From: Firmicutes bacterium HGW-Firmicutes-14 | GTDB taxonomy: Bacteria > Bacillota > Thermincolia > Thermincolales > UBA2595 | Assembly (NCBI GenBank): GCA_002840275.1 | Contig: PHAB01000006.1 | Coordinates: forward strand, 62,001 to 126,000 | Length of the DNA: 64,000 nucleotides | Direction of reading: 5' to 3' | In this document: positions 33,664-43,559 of the stretch, one piece after another | How positions within the stretch are numbered: the first letter of the stretch is position 1 | How the letters are laid out: the number at the start of each line of letters is the position of its first letter | The notes under the pieces: model-generated | Seen by the model: only the letters and a program-made list of their open reading frames with translations | Database searches by the model: none | Told to the model about the DNA's origin: nothing | Made by a program: the position numbers and the translations under genes

Positions 33664-34662
33664 GTGGAAGAGGCTGTCAATGCAAAAAGGACGATAAAAA
33701 AGGTCCACGTTTATAATGTTATGCTGCTGGTTTTCCTGGCAGTATCCGCAGTCTTTGGTTACCTTTTCTATACCCAGACAGAGGTTACGGCATTATCAGA
33801 TATAGCAAACCCCAATGGACCGCCAACATACAGTCGTATGATATATGGCGGGTTTGGCGAAGAAGCCCTGGATAAACCCATGGATGTGGCGGCCATCGGT
33901 CAGTTCATATATGTTACCGACACAAATAATAAGAGGGTCCAGGTATTTGACCTGGGAGGGTCTCCCATGTTCCGTTTTGGAAAGGAAGGGGCCAGGCCCG
34001 GTGAATTTATGTTCCCATATGGTATAGCAGGCGATCCCCAGGGCAATGTCTATGTGGCGGACCTGTATAATGGCTGTATTTCCGTCCACGATGCCAAGGG
34101 AAAATTTATAAAATACTTTGCCGAGAAAGACCCGGATGAAAAGACCCTGGAATCTCCCGGAGGGCTGAGGATAGTGGATAACAAGGTCTATGTCACAGAC
34201 ATTACCAAGTGCAGGGTCTTTGTCTTCGACCTTACAGGCAAGAAACTGCTTGAATTTGGAAACATGGGTGTTAACCCCGGTGAACTCAGGGCGCCCAATG
34301 CGGTAACCGCGGATAAGGAAGGAAATATCTTTGTGGTAGATACAGGCAACCAGAGGGTCCAGGTCTTTGATAAAACCGGAAAATTCCTCAGGATAATTAA
34401 CGGCTCACCGGGCGGGAAAGGACCGTCAGCCTTTGTCAACCCACGGGGTATTGGGATTAATTCCCGGGGGGTCATTTACGTGGTCAGCAACCTAACCAAT
34501 TACCTGTATGGTTTTGATAAAGACGGGAAACAGCTGTTTGCCCTTGGCGGGTATGGGGGCGGCATGGACCAGTTTAACCTGCCCAACGGGCTTTTTGTAG
34601 ATGAAAATAATAATATTTATATCACAGACACTGTGAACCAGAGAGTTGCTATTTATGAATAA
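33664..34662 (+). CDS. Membrane-anchored NHL-repeat beta-propeller protein
   Basis: 332 residues, GTG with GAGGAGG. One membrane helix near the N-terminus (YNVMLLVFLAVSAVFGYLFY). Five or six NHL repeats follow, such as FRFGKEGARPGEFMFPYGIAGDPQGNVYVADLYN and LLEFGNMGVNPGELRAPNAVTADKEGNIFVVDTGNQRVQVFD. A six-bladed propeller outside the membrane is expected. NHL proteins recur in cytochrome clusters of Geobacter-like organisms; the exact role is unknown. Confidence 0.88.
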   Translation: MEEAVNAKRTIKKVHVYNVMLLVFLAVSAVFGYLFYTQTEVTALSDIANPNGPPTYSRMIYGGFGEEALDKPMDVAAIGQFIYVTDTNNKRVQVFDLGGSPMFRFGKEGARPGEFMFPYGIAGDPQGNVYVADLYNGCISVHDAKGKFIKYFAEKDPDEKTLESPGGLRIVDNKVYVTDITKCRVFVFDLTGKKLLEFGNMGVNPGELRAPNAVTADKEGNIFVVDTGNQRVQVFDKTGKFLRIINGSPGGKGPSAFVNPRGIGINSRGVIYVVSNLTNYLYGFDKDGKQLFALGGYGGGMDQFNLPNGLFVDENNNIYITDTVNQRVAIYE

Positions 34663-34784
34663 CGAAAGCAATCCCATTATATGGGGTGATGGTAACCTCC
34701 GGCCGGAATATGCACGGGAGAGGAGGTGTTTTCCAGTGTATGGCTGAGAGGATACATACCAATAAAAAAATAGGAGGAAGAAAA

Positions 34785-36518
34785 ATGCGGAGACTGTTTG
34801 TACTGCTTTTTACACTGATCTTTTTAATTTCCATTCCCGCCACTGCATTTGCTGCATTTGACACGAACAACCCGGATGACCCGTCTACAAACGTTCCGGC
34901 CCCCGGTCAGCCTTATGACCCTGATGCCCTGACCGATGGGGATACCCAGGACAACAGTATCGGAAACGCCAACCGTTCCGGTGGTGACATTAGCAATGTT
35001 GAAATCCAGGCGGAATTTGATTTGAGCAACATGGATGGCAATAACATTATCAAGTCTAAAAACATGAGGATGAATGATTACACTAGCACAGGGACCCAGA
35101 GAACCCACGGCACATACCAGAACAATACCAACTCATGTGCCAGCTGCCACCAGACCCACACCGGTGCGGGCAAAGACCTGCTGATCAAAAAGGGTGTGTA
35201 CAACACCTGTTCAGCCTGCCATGACGGCACCCTTGGGTTCTATAACGTATTTTCACCCTCAACTGCCGGTACTTTCGGCGGCACCCATTCACCGGTTGAC
35301 GGCAACCCGTCTGTCCACCTGGCCAATGGGACCCTGCCGGTAAGCGTGGCCCCCGGTTTCAATGACTATTCGTCAGGCAACCCGGTACCCGCTGATGCTT
35401 TTGACTGTGCAGGCTGTCATGCCCCCCACGGTTCCTACAGTGACCGGATCCTGCATTACAGCCCTAACGGCATGGCTAATATCAGCATCGACCAGAAGGG
35501 GAAAAAGCTGGTAGGCAAGACTATCATGGATGACCCGCTTCTCCTTCCAGCCCCGAATTCTCCCTCCCCCAACGAATCTGACAAGTATGTCGTATTCCGG
35601 GGAGCCAACGGTTCAAGCGCTGATGACATGATTTATGTCCCGCAGGAAGCTGCAGGTACCCAGGTAGTTGTCGTGCTCAAGAAAACCCAGGTTGACGATG
35701 GGACCGGAACCCTTATATGGGAATGGAAAACCGACGATAACCCGTGGGTTGCCGGATTTGAGCACCAGGCAAATGATATGAATACCTATACCCTTATGTT
35801 CACCCAGTTCTATAATGCAGCCGATACCGCCATTACCGAAGATGCTGACGAAGACGGCGATATTGACCGTGATGATAAACTGGCCATGGACATCAGGTAC
35901 GGCCATTCCTATGCCAAGGGTACAGCTATTGCTGATGCAACCAAGGCTGACATCGCCCGCGCTTATGTTGTAAAACTGAGCGGTGTTGCCGGGATGAACC
36001 CCTCAACCATCGCTGATTTTGGCGGAATTGCAATTACTGCGATTAACCCTGATATTTACGATGAGCAGGGCATCGGTCTTGAAATCAGCCGTTATTGCGG
36101 CGCCTGCCATACTGATTATATGACCCATTCCACCAGAGAACTCGGTGACTGGATTTACCGTCACAGCACCGATAAGGATCGCTTCAACTGTCTGAAGTGC
36201 CACTTTGCCCATGGTACCGATGTAATGATCATGAAGGATGCCAGGGACAGGGATATCAATTACCTGACAGATGTAGAACTTTTACCGGAAGCTGATGCTG
36301 TTGCCTACCTCCTGGATAACAACCCGTCCTCCGCTCTCAAGAGGTATACGAACATGGCAGTCTGCTGGAAGTGCCACAGCGGCGTATCCGGTAAGTCCAG
36401 CAAGCTCATGAACAACACCAATGTATGGGATGATTATGAAAATAATCCCTGGGGCGGCCTGAATCCTGACACAGGTATTCCTCTTGAAGCTAACTGGACC
36501 AATAACAGTTGGGAATAA
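34785..36518 (+). CDS. Secreted hexaheme c-type cytochrome, 577 aa
   Basis: ATG at 34785 has AGGAGG and gives a normal signal peptide (RLFVLLFTLIFLISIPATAFA). Six CXXCH motifs: CASCH, CSACH, CAGCH near the N-terminal third, then CGACH, CLKCH, CWKCH near the end, with ~200 residues of heme-free sequence (DDMIYVPQEAAGTQV) between. The first three follow the doubled-CXXCH style of cytochrome c3-like domains. Likely an extracellular or wall-associated electron carrier. The heme count is that of some nanowire-forming cytochromes, but the spacing here is not compact. Confidence 0.88.
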   Translation: MRRLFVLLFTLIFLISIPATAFAAFDTNNPDDPSTNVPAPGQPYDPDALTDGDTQDNSIGNANRSGGDISNVEIQAEFDLSNMDGNNIIKSKNMRMNDYTSTGTQRTHGTYQNNTNSCASCHQTHTGAGKDLLIKKGVYNTCSACHDGTLGFYNVFSPSTAGTFGGTHSPVDGNPSVHLANGTLPVSVAPGFNDYSSGNPVPADAFDCAGCHAPHGSYSDRILHYSPNGMANISIDQKGKKLVGKTIMDDPLLLPAPNSPSPNESDKYVVFRGANGSSADDMIYVPQEAAGTQVVVVLKKTQVDDGTGTLIWEWKTDDNPWVAGFEHQANDMNTYTLMFTQFYNAADTAITEDADEDGDIDRDDKLAMDIRYGHSYAKGTAIADATKADIARAYVVKLSGVAGMNPSTIADFGGIAITAINPDIYDEQGIGLEISRYCGACHTDYMTHSTRELGDWIYRHSTDKDRFNCLKCHFAHGTDVMIMKDARDRDINYLTDVELLPEADAVAYLLDNNPSSALKRYTNMAVCWKCHSGVSGKSSKLMNNTNVWDDYENNPWGGLNPDTGIPLEANWTNNSWE

Positions 36519-36695
36519 AAAATAAGCTGACAAAATAATATGCCAGCTTAAAGAGTAGTGAATAACATCCGGCTAAGGTATTATGCCCACCATAATACCT
36601 TAGCCATTTCCTTAAAAATATTTCTCTGTATCTAATAATTGTATTTAAATTGGCGGATTTTGTCAATGAACAGATCAGCCGGGAAGGGGGCATTA

Positions 36696-38594
36696 ATGAA
36701 GCAGAAGATGCGCTTGAGAAGGTTGTTTGGCTGGGGCGCTGTTTTTTTCGTCTGCCTGTTTATAACTGCATACCCTGTTCCCGCGCTGAGGAAACTGGTT
36801 TATTTTGTGGTGCCCGACATTGTGCTGGCGGCCATGCCTCCTGCAATTACTATAACCGGCCCGGTGGATGGCCAGGCATTAAATACCACAACAGTGGATG
36901 TGACGGGGACAACCGAGCCCGGGGTGATGGTCAGTGTATATATGGACAGTGTTTTCACCGGTTCAATAGCGGCAGATGGAAGCGGAGGCTGGACCCTGGC
37001 TGCCGGGCCCCTCTCTGAAGGGTTACACACTGTCTTTGCCACGGCTGTCGATTTATCAGGCAGCCTGGGGACTTCTGAGACGGTTTCCTTTGAGGTGGAT
37101 ATTACACCTCCTGATATCAGCATAACAAGTCCTGTTGACGGGGGATATGTCAACCGGCCGTTAATTGAAGGCCGGACAGAGCCGGGAGCGGCAGTGGCGG
37201 TTCACGTTTATGGCCGTGAGATCCTGGTGACAACCGATGAGACCGGATACTGGAGCTGTTTGGATGTCCTCATGACAGAAGGCAGCTATTCCGTATATGC
37301 CGCAGCTACTGACAGGGCCGGAAACAGCCAGAGTTCGGGGACCAATTCTTTTGTTCTGGATACCACCCGCCCGGTTATCCTGCCTGAAATCAGTCCACCT
37401 AATGATATGACAAGGGTCTCCCTGGAAGTCACGGCATGGGTCTGCCTGGTGGAGAAGAACCCTTTGAACCCTGAATACCTGGATACAGCCATTATCCTGA
37501 CTGAAAAAGGGGGCAGTGTCAGTACAAGTGTTTACGGGACGGTTTATACCGCTGTTTACAATGATGCCTATGGTGACCCGTATTATAAAATTTCCTTCAG
37601 GCCGGACCTGCCTTTAAAACCTGCCGCAAAATATATGGCAGCTGTTAACCCGCTGCTGTCAGATGCAGCCGGCAACCCTGTCCACCCCAGGACCTGGAGT
37701 TTTACCACCGTATCTCCGTCAGCAACAGAAAACCCTCATGGGAATTACCTGGACAATGTTAATACATGTGTAAACTGCCATACGACCCATAGAGGGACTG
37801 CACCCAGGCTGGTTATCTCAAGGGACCCCCTCTATTCGGAAATAGATGCTTACTGCAATGCGTGCCATGACGGGACAGCTGCACCTATCCCGGAAAACTG
37901 GCCTAAAGCCGTCCGGCATGATTATAAAGTAAACATTGAAGGCATCAGGGGGATTAGTGCGTGTACCTCATGCCACAACCCCCACCTGCCGTGGACACCG
38001 GTAAACCCGAACTTTCTCCAGGACTATTATTATTTTGACCACAATGATCCGACTAACCCCTATCTTCCCGATTCCAGCGAAGAATCCATGTGTGAACTAT
38101 GCCATGCCTATACCATTCTGGATGACCCCAGGGTTTCTTACGTCAGGTATCAATATAACAAGCGGCACACAGCCACAGGCAGCCTGGAAGATTACAGCCT
38201 GTGCCTGCGCTGTCATGATGGAAGTAATGCCACTGATATTAAAACCTATTATGGGAGCCCATCCAGGCATATTATCACAGCCGGTGACGAAAGTCCCTTA
38301 AGCGGGCCGATACCTTGTGCCGATTGCCATAACACCCATGGGTCGGGAAATCTCAGGCTGTTAAAAGAGGAACTGGGGCATAACCGGACCCGGACATTTC
38401 AGACTGCAGGAGATGTTTGGGATGCAGCCGCTGAACGCATATTTTGCACCGGGTGCCATAACAATTCCACTGAGCTTTATGGAATTGTTGCCGGTTTTGT
38501 CTATAATATCCCCGGTCATGAAGACACCTGTACCGAGCCGTGCAGCAGCTGTCACGGTGGGTCTCCGGCGGCAGCGGCCCATGCACCGCAGTAG
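36696..38594 (+). CDS. Octaheme c-type cytochrome with bacterial Ig-like domains
   Basis: ATG at 36696 (GGAAGGGGG upstream), 632 residues. A signal/anchor helix (LFGWGAVFFVCLFITAYPVPAL) precedes two Ig-like domains of the type ITITGPVDGQALNTTTVDVTG / ISITSPVDGGYVNRPLIEGRTEPG and a third SbsA-like Ig domain (VILPEISPPNDMTRV ... AAGNPVHPRTWSFTTV). Eight hemes fill the C-terminal half: CVNCH, CNACH, CTSCH, CELCH, CLRCH, CADCH, CTGCH, CSSCH. A surface cytochrome with adhesive or stalk-like domains. Confidence 0.9.
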   Translation: MKQKMRLRRLFGWGAVFFVCLFITAYPVPALRKLVYFVVPDIVLAAMPPAITITGPVDGQALNTTTVDVTGTTEPGVMVSVYMDSVFTGSIAADGSGGWTLAAGPLSEGLHTVFATAVDLSGSLGTSETVSFEVDITPPDISITSPVDGGYVNRPLIEGRTEPGAAVAVHVYGREILVTTDETGYWSCLDVLMTEGSYSVYAAATDRAGNSQSSGTNSFVLDTTRPVILPEISPPNDMTRVSLEVTAWVCLVEKNPLNPEYLDTAIILTEKGGSVSTSVYGTVYTAVYNDAYGDPYYKISFRPDLPLKPAAKYMAAVNPLLSDAAGNPVHPRTWSFTTVSPSATENPHGNYLDNVNTCVNCHTTHRGTAPRLVISRDPLYSEIDAYCNACHDGTAAPIPENWPKAVRHDYKVNIEGIRGISACTSCHNPHLPWTPVNPNFLQDYYYFDHNDPTNPYLPDSSEESMCELCHAYTILDDPRVSYVRYQYNKRHTATGSLEDYSLCLRCHDGSNATDIKTYYGSPSRHIITAGDESPLSGPIPCADCHNTHGSGNLRLLKEELGHNRTRTFQTAGDVWDAAAERIFCTGCHNNSTELYGIVAGFVYNIPGHEDTCTEPCSSCHGGSPAAAAHAPQ

Positions 38595-38664
38595 ACATAT
38601 GCAGGTACAGAAATGTGCTGCCATTGAAGGGGTTACCGGAAATATTGGGAGGGATGGCCGGAAA

Positions 38665-39261
38665 ATGTTGTTAGGCTGGAGATTTGCAGTGTCACTGGTT
38701 TCTATAATGATAATGGTTACCCTTGGTTGGTTTATGCCGGTTAAAAAGAGCCAAACAGGGAAAGAAAAACTCGGATTTGCCAAGGCTGCAGTCCGGCAGG
38801 ACAGGAAAATCGCTGTGGGAAAAGGTGACCGGAATAAGACACAGGGTTCCCGGGATGGGCATGGAATACCGCGCGCCTGGCCGGTCCCGGCAGGAGAATT
38901 TGAAATTACCGGCTGGTTCAACGAGGTCAGGGAAACAGGCAGGCACAGGGGAATAGATATCGGTGTCCCGGTTGGGACCCCGGTGTCGGCTGCTTTTCCG
39001 GGGAAGTTTTATAAGGGTTATGAGGGAGAAAACAATGGATTTGGCAGGTATGTGTACCTGGTCCATGAAAATGGGCTGACCACTTATTACGCCCATCTTA
39101 GGGAATGGGCATCCATTGAAGAAGGGTCAGAAGTAGCTGCCGGGGATTTCATCGGATGGTCTGGAAATACCGGTTACAGCACCGGCCCACACCTTCATTT
39201 CGAAGTGAGAAACGGCGACAGGTGCTTAAACCCATTGGAGATAACCGGTATGCGGCAGTGA
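38665..39261 (+). CDS. M23-family peptidase (LytM-type), membrane anchored
   Basis: About 198 residues from ATG 38665 (GGGAGGG upstream); ATG 38581, which overlaps the previous gene, is an alternative. One membrane segment (LVSIMIMVTLGWFM), a linker, then a Zn-peptidase domain with HRGIDIG (HxxxD), YYAHL and HLHFEV. Such enzymes cut peptidoglycan crosslinks. Its place between large surface cytochromes suggests it opens the wall for them. Confidence 0.88.
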   Translation: MLLGWRFAVSLVSIMIMVTLGWFMPVKKSQTGKEKLGFAKAAVRQDRKIAVGKGDRNKTQGSRDGHGIPRAWPVPAGEFEITGWFNEVRETGRHRGIDIGVPVGTPVSAAFPGKFYKGYEGENNGFGRYVYLVHENGLTTYYAHLREWASIEEGSEVAAGDFIGWSGNTGYSTGPHLHFEVRNGDRCLNPLEITGMRQ

Positions 39262-39420
39262 AATGGTCAAAAATCAGTAATTAAGATATTTTATCGAAAG
39301 GAATGTTTGACCAACAAAATAAATACTATTTAACATAAGCACTTGGGGGGAGGGGAGATATGGGTATTTCGGTAAAAAGCTAGTGATTCTTTACCAATTT
39401 TCAAAACGAGGAGGTGTAAT

Positions 39421-42400
39421 ATGAAAAAACTTTGGAAGCCTGGATTGATTATTCTGCTGGTACTGGTGGTAATAACTGCAGGTATTTATGGAGCCAGTGC
39501 CGCCACCGGAGTGGTATCAGGGTTAGCTGTCAGTCCTGACCCGGTCAAGATAGGCTCAACTGTTACTATCCAGTATTCTTTGGCCCAAAATGCGTACATA
39601 ACCATAAAAGTATATAAGGATACAGGAGAGCTTGTACGGACTGTGGCCAATAATGTGGTTAAATATGCAGGCAGCCAGTTCCAGAACTGGGACGGGAAAG
39701 ATGACAGCGGCCAGTTGGTTTCAAACGGTACATACAGGTTTGAGGTCCAGGCAAAGGATTCATCAGAGGCAGTTATCGGACAGGAGGAAGTTACAAGGCT
39801 GGCCGCCCGTGTTCCGGCCATAAGCGATGTAACCGCTGTACCGGCAACTATCAATCCTCTGAATGGGGAGAGTACAACAATAAGCTATACCATTTCTACT
39901 GATGCTATAGTAACAGTTACTATATTGAATGGATATACCGCTGTCAGGAACCTGACTGCTAACGAACTGCAGACTGCCGGTGCCAAAACTGTGGTCTGGG
40001 ACGGCAAAGACAGCAACGGTAATGTTGTTAATGATGCTTCATACACATGCCAGATAGATGCTGTAAGCCCGCTGGTTTCAACCTTCAGGAGTACATATAA
40101 GGGTACCGTCAATGTTGAAAAAGGCGGGCCCCAGATTACAGGTTTTGCGGCAAACCCCAACCCACTGAAGCTTGGCAGCAGTACTCTGAGCATTTCTTAT
40201 ACCCTGAGTGAAAACTCATATGTTACCTTAAACATTCTGGACAGTACAGGGGTTGTGAAAAGGACACTGCTCAGTTCAACAGTCAAATATGCCGGAACCA
40301 ACATATCTTCCTGGGACGGCAAGGACAGCCCGGGGAATTTAGTGCCCGAAGGAGTTTATACGGTTTCCCTTATTGCCGTGGATTCTGCCGGCAACTCATC
40401 AGGGGAACAGACCCTGCCGGTTACCGCCGGTTACCAGCCGGCCATAACCAATGCCGCGGCTTCTCCGGACCCGTATAATCCTTCAGACCCGGCCAATAAT
40501 ACCCTCACTGTGAGCTACAACCTTTCAAACGACTCCAAGGTTACTGTGCAGATTTTCAGCGGTTATACTGCTATTAAAACTCTTGTCGATAACCAGATAC
40601 AGACAGCCGGAAACCGGTCGGTCACCTGGGATGGCAGGGACAGCAGCAACAATTTGGTTACTGACGGTTCATACAGTTTTCAGATAACTGCTGTCAGCCC
40701 CACTGTCAGCTCCTTTACTACAACTTACAAGGGTAATTTTACTGTAGAACAGGGGCCGCCGGGAGTTACCCAGTTGAATTTAAGCCCGTCTCCTTTCAAG
40801 CTCGGCTCCGGTAACATGACCATAAGCTATAACCTGAGTGAATCTTCAACGGTTAACATCACTGTCTGGCAGGAGACTACCCTGGTGAAGACCCTGCTGG
40901 CCGACATCGCTAAAGGTGCCGGGTATAACTCCTGCACCTGGGATGGCAAAGACGGCACAGGCAGCCCGGTCGGTGAAGGAATATATACTGTGAAGATAAC
41001 AGCAGTTGACAGCGCCGGGAACAGCGGAGAGGCCTCCGCCAATGTGACAGCCGGATATCTGCCGGCCCTGACCGGTATAAGTCATGCCCCTGAACCTTTC
41101 GACCTGGCCGCAGGCAGCGTAACGATCAACTTCAGTCTATCCAGTAATGCCAAGGTGACAGCTACCATTTTACAGGGCTATACGACTGTCAGGACCATGT
41201 CACTGGGGACAGTGGCCTCAGGTGCCAACAGTGTTCAGTGGGACGGTAAGGATGGCAGCGGGAAGTATGTTGCGGACGGTCCGTATACGTACCAGATAGA
41301 CGCTGTCAGCCCGACTGTGGACAGTTTCAGGAGCACCTATAAGGGGATTGTCAATGTTGAAAGCGCCAGTCCGCAGGTAACCGGCCTCAGTATCAATCCT
41401 GTTCCGGTCAAGATAGGGTCCAATGCAACTATAGCCTACACTATCAGCGAACCGGCAACTGTCACTGTCAGTATTATGAACCAGCAGACCGGGGCGGTTA
41501 TCCGCGAATGGCCTGCCCAGAATAAGACCGCAGCCGGAAGCTACTACATGTCATGGGATACCAAAGATAATGCAATGAACTTAGTTACCACGGGAGACTA
41601 TCAAGTGAAGGTAACTGCAGTTGATTCGTCCGCCAATACCGGCTCTGCCGAGGCTGCCTTCAAGGCTGCCGCAGTGCCCAGGATTACGGACGTTTCAGCA
41701 AACCCGGCAAACCTTGATGTCGAAGCTGGGATAACCACTTCCACCATTTCCTATTACGTCTATGAAGACTCTTATGTAACGGTAAAGGTATTTGATACCA
41801 ATAATCAGCTGTGGAAGACTCTGTGTTCCAGCAAGAGAGTGTCAGGTCCGGATTCAGTAAGCCTGAATGTGGTGGACGAAAACGGTCAGGCAGTGACGGG
41901 GAATCTCACCTTTACTGTCGACGCTTCTTCGGTAAGCGGGTACTTTAGGGCTCAACAGGCTTCAGGTACCATTGTGGTCAGCGGACCGGGTGTCAGCCCC
42001 TCAGACTGCACAAGCTGTCATACCGGCTATCCTGGGATCCACCCAATGACAAACTGTTACGGTTGCCACGGGAATGATGTGCCTGTCCAGAACTGTGCTG
42101 CTTGCCACGCCAATTTTACCCACAATGACGGCCTGGTCCTGAAGAAGTTCCAGTGTGTTTACTGCCACAATGAAACATTCAGCTATAAAATTCCCGGCCA
42201 CGGTGACATTACAACTCTGCATGACACCGGCCTTTCTGCCGATTGTCAGAACTGCCACGACCCGAACCTTACTGTGGAACACCCAAAATATACAGACCCT
42301 GTCACCTTGCTGCCATATGACTGCAATACCTGCCATGAAAGTACAGTGGCAGAGGTGGCGTATGCTATTGAAAACAACCTCAGGAACTGTGATGCATGCC

Positions 42401-43038
42401 ATGTCGGGCAGAGCCACGACCAGCTGCATGCCACCGATTATCTTGACACCAACTGTGAAACATGCCACATCGATAACCTGACCCAGGAACACCTTACCAA
42501 TGAGACAACACAAAAAGACCCTGTTACCGGCCTGTTTAGTCCCAAGGACTGTGCAGCCTGCCATGACAGCAGCAGCCCGACAGTAACCGGGGCAGTCTAT
42601 ACAGAGAACATGCAGTGTGCGGCCTGCCACCGTTCGGGCCACAATATGAACTTCGTCGAAAAAGTGTGTCCCGATATTGTTCAATATCCCGGATATGACT
42701 GGTCGCCGCCCCAGGATGCTTCCATCTGGGCCGGGGAGTCATGGATGCCCGATGAATTCCTGTTGGGCGGGAAGCTGATCATATCCAACCGGCGCCAGTC
42801 GGCTAACGGTATTGTTGACCCGGCTTATGGCGCGGTTTATGATTACTACCATACCAATATGCTCTCCAACGGATGGACAGAAGTCTCATATACTACGGGA
42901 ACTGACCAGTATTTCACCGCAACTTATACCAAGCCTGATAACCATAAAGCCATAGTCTGGTTCTACGGCGGAATCGACCATAATCCCGATTCACTTCCGC
43001 TTAGCACCGGCTACAGGATAGAAGTCCTGTATAAATAA
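39421..43038 (+). CDS. Giant secreted decaheme cytochrome c with eight FlgD-type Ig repeats, 1205 aa
   Basis: ATG with GAGGAGGTG. A signal peptide (PGLIILLVLVVITAGIYGASA) precedes about eight ~100-residue repeats of the FlgD Ig-like type, recognised by WDGKD(S)xGxxV (NWDGKDDSG, VWDGKDSNG, SWDGKDSPG, TWDGRDSSN, TWDGKDGTG, QWDGKDGSG, SWDTKDNAM). Two kinds alternate, one ending AVDSAGNSG and the other AVSPTVxxFRSTYKG. A ten-heme part lies at residues ~862-1075 (CTSCH, CYGCH, CAACH, CVYCH, CQNCH, CNTCH, CDACH, CETCH, CAACH, CAACH). A ~130-residue C-terminal domain is unrecognised. Likely a long stalk that carries hemes away from the cell surface. Confidence 0.9.
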   Translation: MKKLWKPGLIILLVLVVITAGIYGASAATGVVSGLAVSPDPVKIGSTVTIQYSLAQNAYITIKVYKDTGELVRTVANNVVKYAGSQFQNWDGKDDSGQLVSNGTYRFEVQAKDSSEAVIGQEEVTRLAARVPAISDVTAVPATINPLNGESTTISYTISTDAIVTVTILNGYTAVRNLTANELQTAGAKTVVWDGKDSNGNVVNDASYTCQIDAVSPLVSTFRSTYKGTVNVEKGGPQITGFAANPNPLKLGSSTLSISYTLSENSYVTLNILDSTGVVKRTLLSSTVKYAGTNISSWDGKDSPGNLVPEGVYTVSLIAVDSAGNSSGEQTLPVTAGYQPAITNAAASPDPYNPSDPANNTLTVSYNLSNDSKVTVQIFSGYTAIKTLVDNQIQTAGNRSVTWDGRDSSNNLVTDGSYSFQITAVSPTVSSFTTTYKGNFTVEQGPPGVTQLNLSPSPFKLGSGNMTISYNLSESSTVNITVWQETTLVKTLLADIAKGAGYNSCTWDGKDGTGSPVGEGIYTVKITAVDSAGNSGEASANVTAGYLPALTGISHAPEPFDLAAGSVTINFSLSSNAKVTATILQGYTTVRTMSLGTVASGANSVQWDGKDGSGKYVADGPYTYQIDAVSPTVDSFRSTYKGIVNVESASPQVTGLSINPVPVKIGSNATIAYTISEPATVTVSIMNQQTGAVIREWPAQNKTAAGSYYMSWDTKDNAMNLVTTGDYQVKVTAVDSSANTGSAEAAFKAAAVPRITDVSANPANLDVEAGITTSTISYYVYEDSYVTVKVFDTNNQLWKTLCSSKRVSGPDSVSLNVVDENGQAVTGNLTFTVDASSVSGYFRAQQASGTIVVSGPGVSPSDCTSCHTGYPGIHPMTNCYGCHGNDVPVQNCAACHANFTHNDGLVLKKFQCVYCHNETFSYKIPGHGDITTLHDTGLSADCQNCHDPNLTVEHPKYTDPVTLLPYDCNTCHESTVAEVAYAIENNLRNCDACHVGQSHDQLHATDYLDTNCETCHIDNLTQEHLTNETTQKDPVTGLFSPKDCAACHDSSSPTVTGAVYTENMQCAACHRSGHNMNFVEKVCPDIVQYPGYDWSPPQDASIWAGESWMPDEFLLGGKLIISNRRQSANGIVDPAYGAVYDYYHTNMLSNGWTEVSYTTGTDQYFTATYTKPDNHKAIVWFYGGIDHNPDSLPLSTGYRIEVLYK

Positions 43039-43185
43039 TTAAACCGGCGGATTTGACCGGTAAGCAGCAGGAGGGCGGCGAGGTGCTGCTCTCCTGTCTG
43101 CCGTTATGATAAAGAAGTTATTGATAAGGGCAGACTTTATTTGAAACAGCTTTCCCAGGATATATAATGGTATAGATATGCCTGT

Positions 43186-43214
43186 TTGACAAGCCCGGGG
43201 ACAGAGTATAAAAT
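43186..43214 (+). promoter_or_regulatory. csoR promoter
   Basis: TTGACA (43186-43191), 17 bp, TAAAAT (43209-43214). A G/C palindrome-like site follows at 43231. Confidence 0.6.
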
Positions 43215-43230
43215 TGACTTAAAAAAAGGG

Positions 43231-43246
43231 CCGCCCCGGGGGAGGG
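43231..43246. promoter_or_regulatory. Possible CsoR operator upstream of csoR
   Basis: CCGCCCCGGGGGAGGG is an imperfect C-run/G-run palindrome just after the csoR promoter, like the better copy ahead of copA. Confidence 0.45.
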
Positions 43247-43268
43247 GTGCCGGAGGAGCCGTGGTGAT

Positions 43269-43541
43269 ATGGATAGATCGGATAAGTACAAGAAAGACCT
43301 TTTAAATGGATTGAAGACCGTGGAGGGCCAGGTGCGCGGCATTGCCAAGATGGTTGAGGAAGACAGGTATTGTGTGGACCTGCTGGTCCAGCTTGCCGCC
43401 GTAAAAGCCAGGATAAACAAGATGGGCCTTTCTATCATTGAGTCCCATACCAGGGGCTGTGTTTCCATGGCTATAAAGGCAGGGCAGGGAGACGAATATA
43501 TTGAGGAGCTTGTGGACATTATTTCGAAATTTGTCAAATAG
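43269..43541 (+). CDS. csoR: Copper-sensing transcriptional repressor of the CsoR family
   Basis: 90 residues, ATG with CCGGAGGAG. All-helical DUF156/CsoR fold: [40 protein letters not shown]. The Cu(I) ligands C-H-C are at RYCVDLL, ESHTRGC. It leaves DNA on binding Cu(I) and thereby releases copA/copZ expression. C/G-run palindromes lie before both csoR and copA. Confidence 0.92.
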   Translation: MDRSDKYKKDLLNGLKTVEGQVRGIAKMVEEDRYCVDLLVQLAAVKARINKMGLSIIESHTRGCVSMAIKAGQGDEYIEELVDIISKFVK

Positions 43542-43559
43542 ATTTTAAGGGCCCGTATC

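Noticed and set aside
34785-36518. Nanowire cytochrome of the OmcS type
   Set aside because: Six hemes match in number, but they are split by ~200 heme-free residues and the protein is much longer; no support beyond the count.
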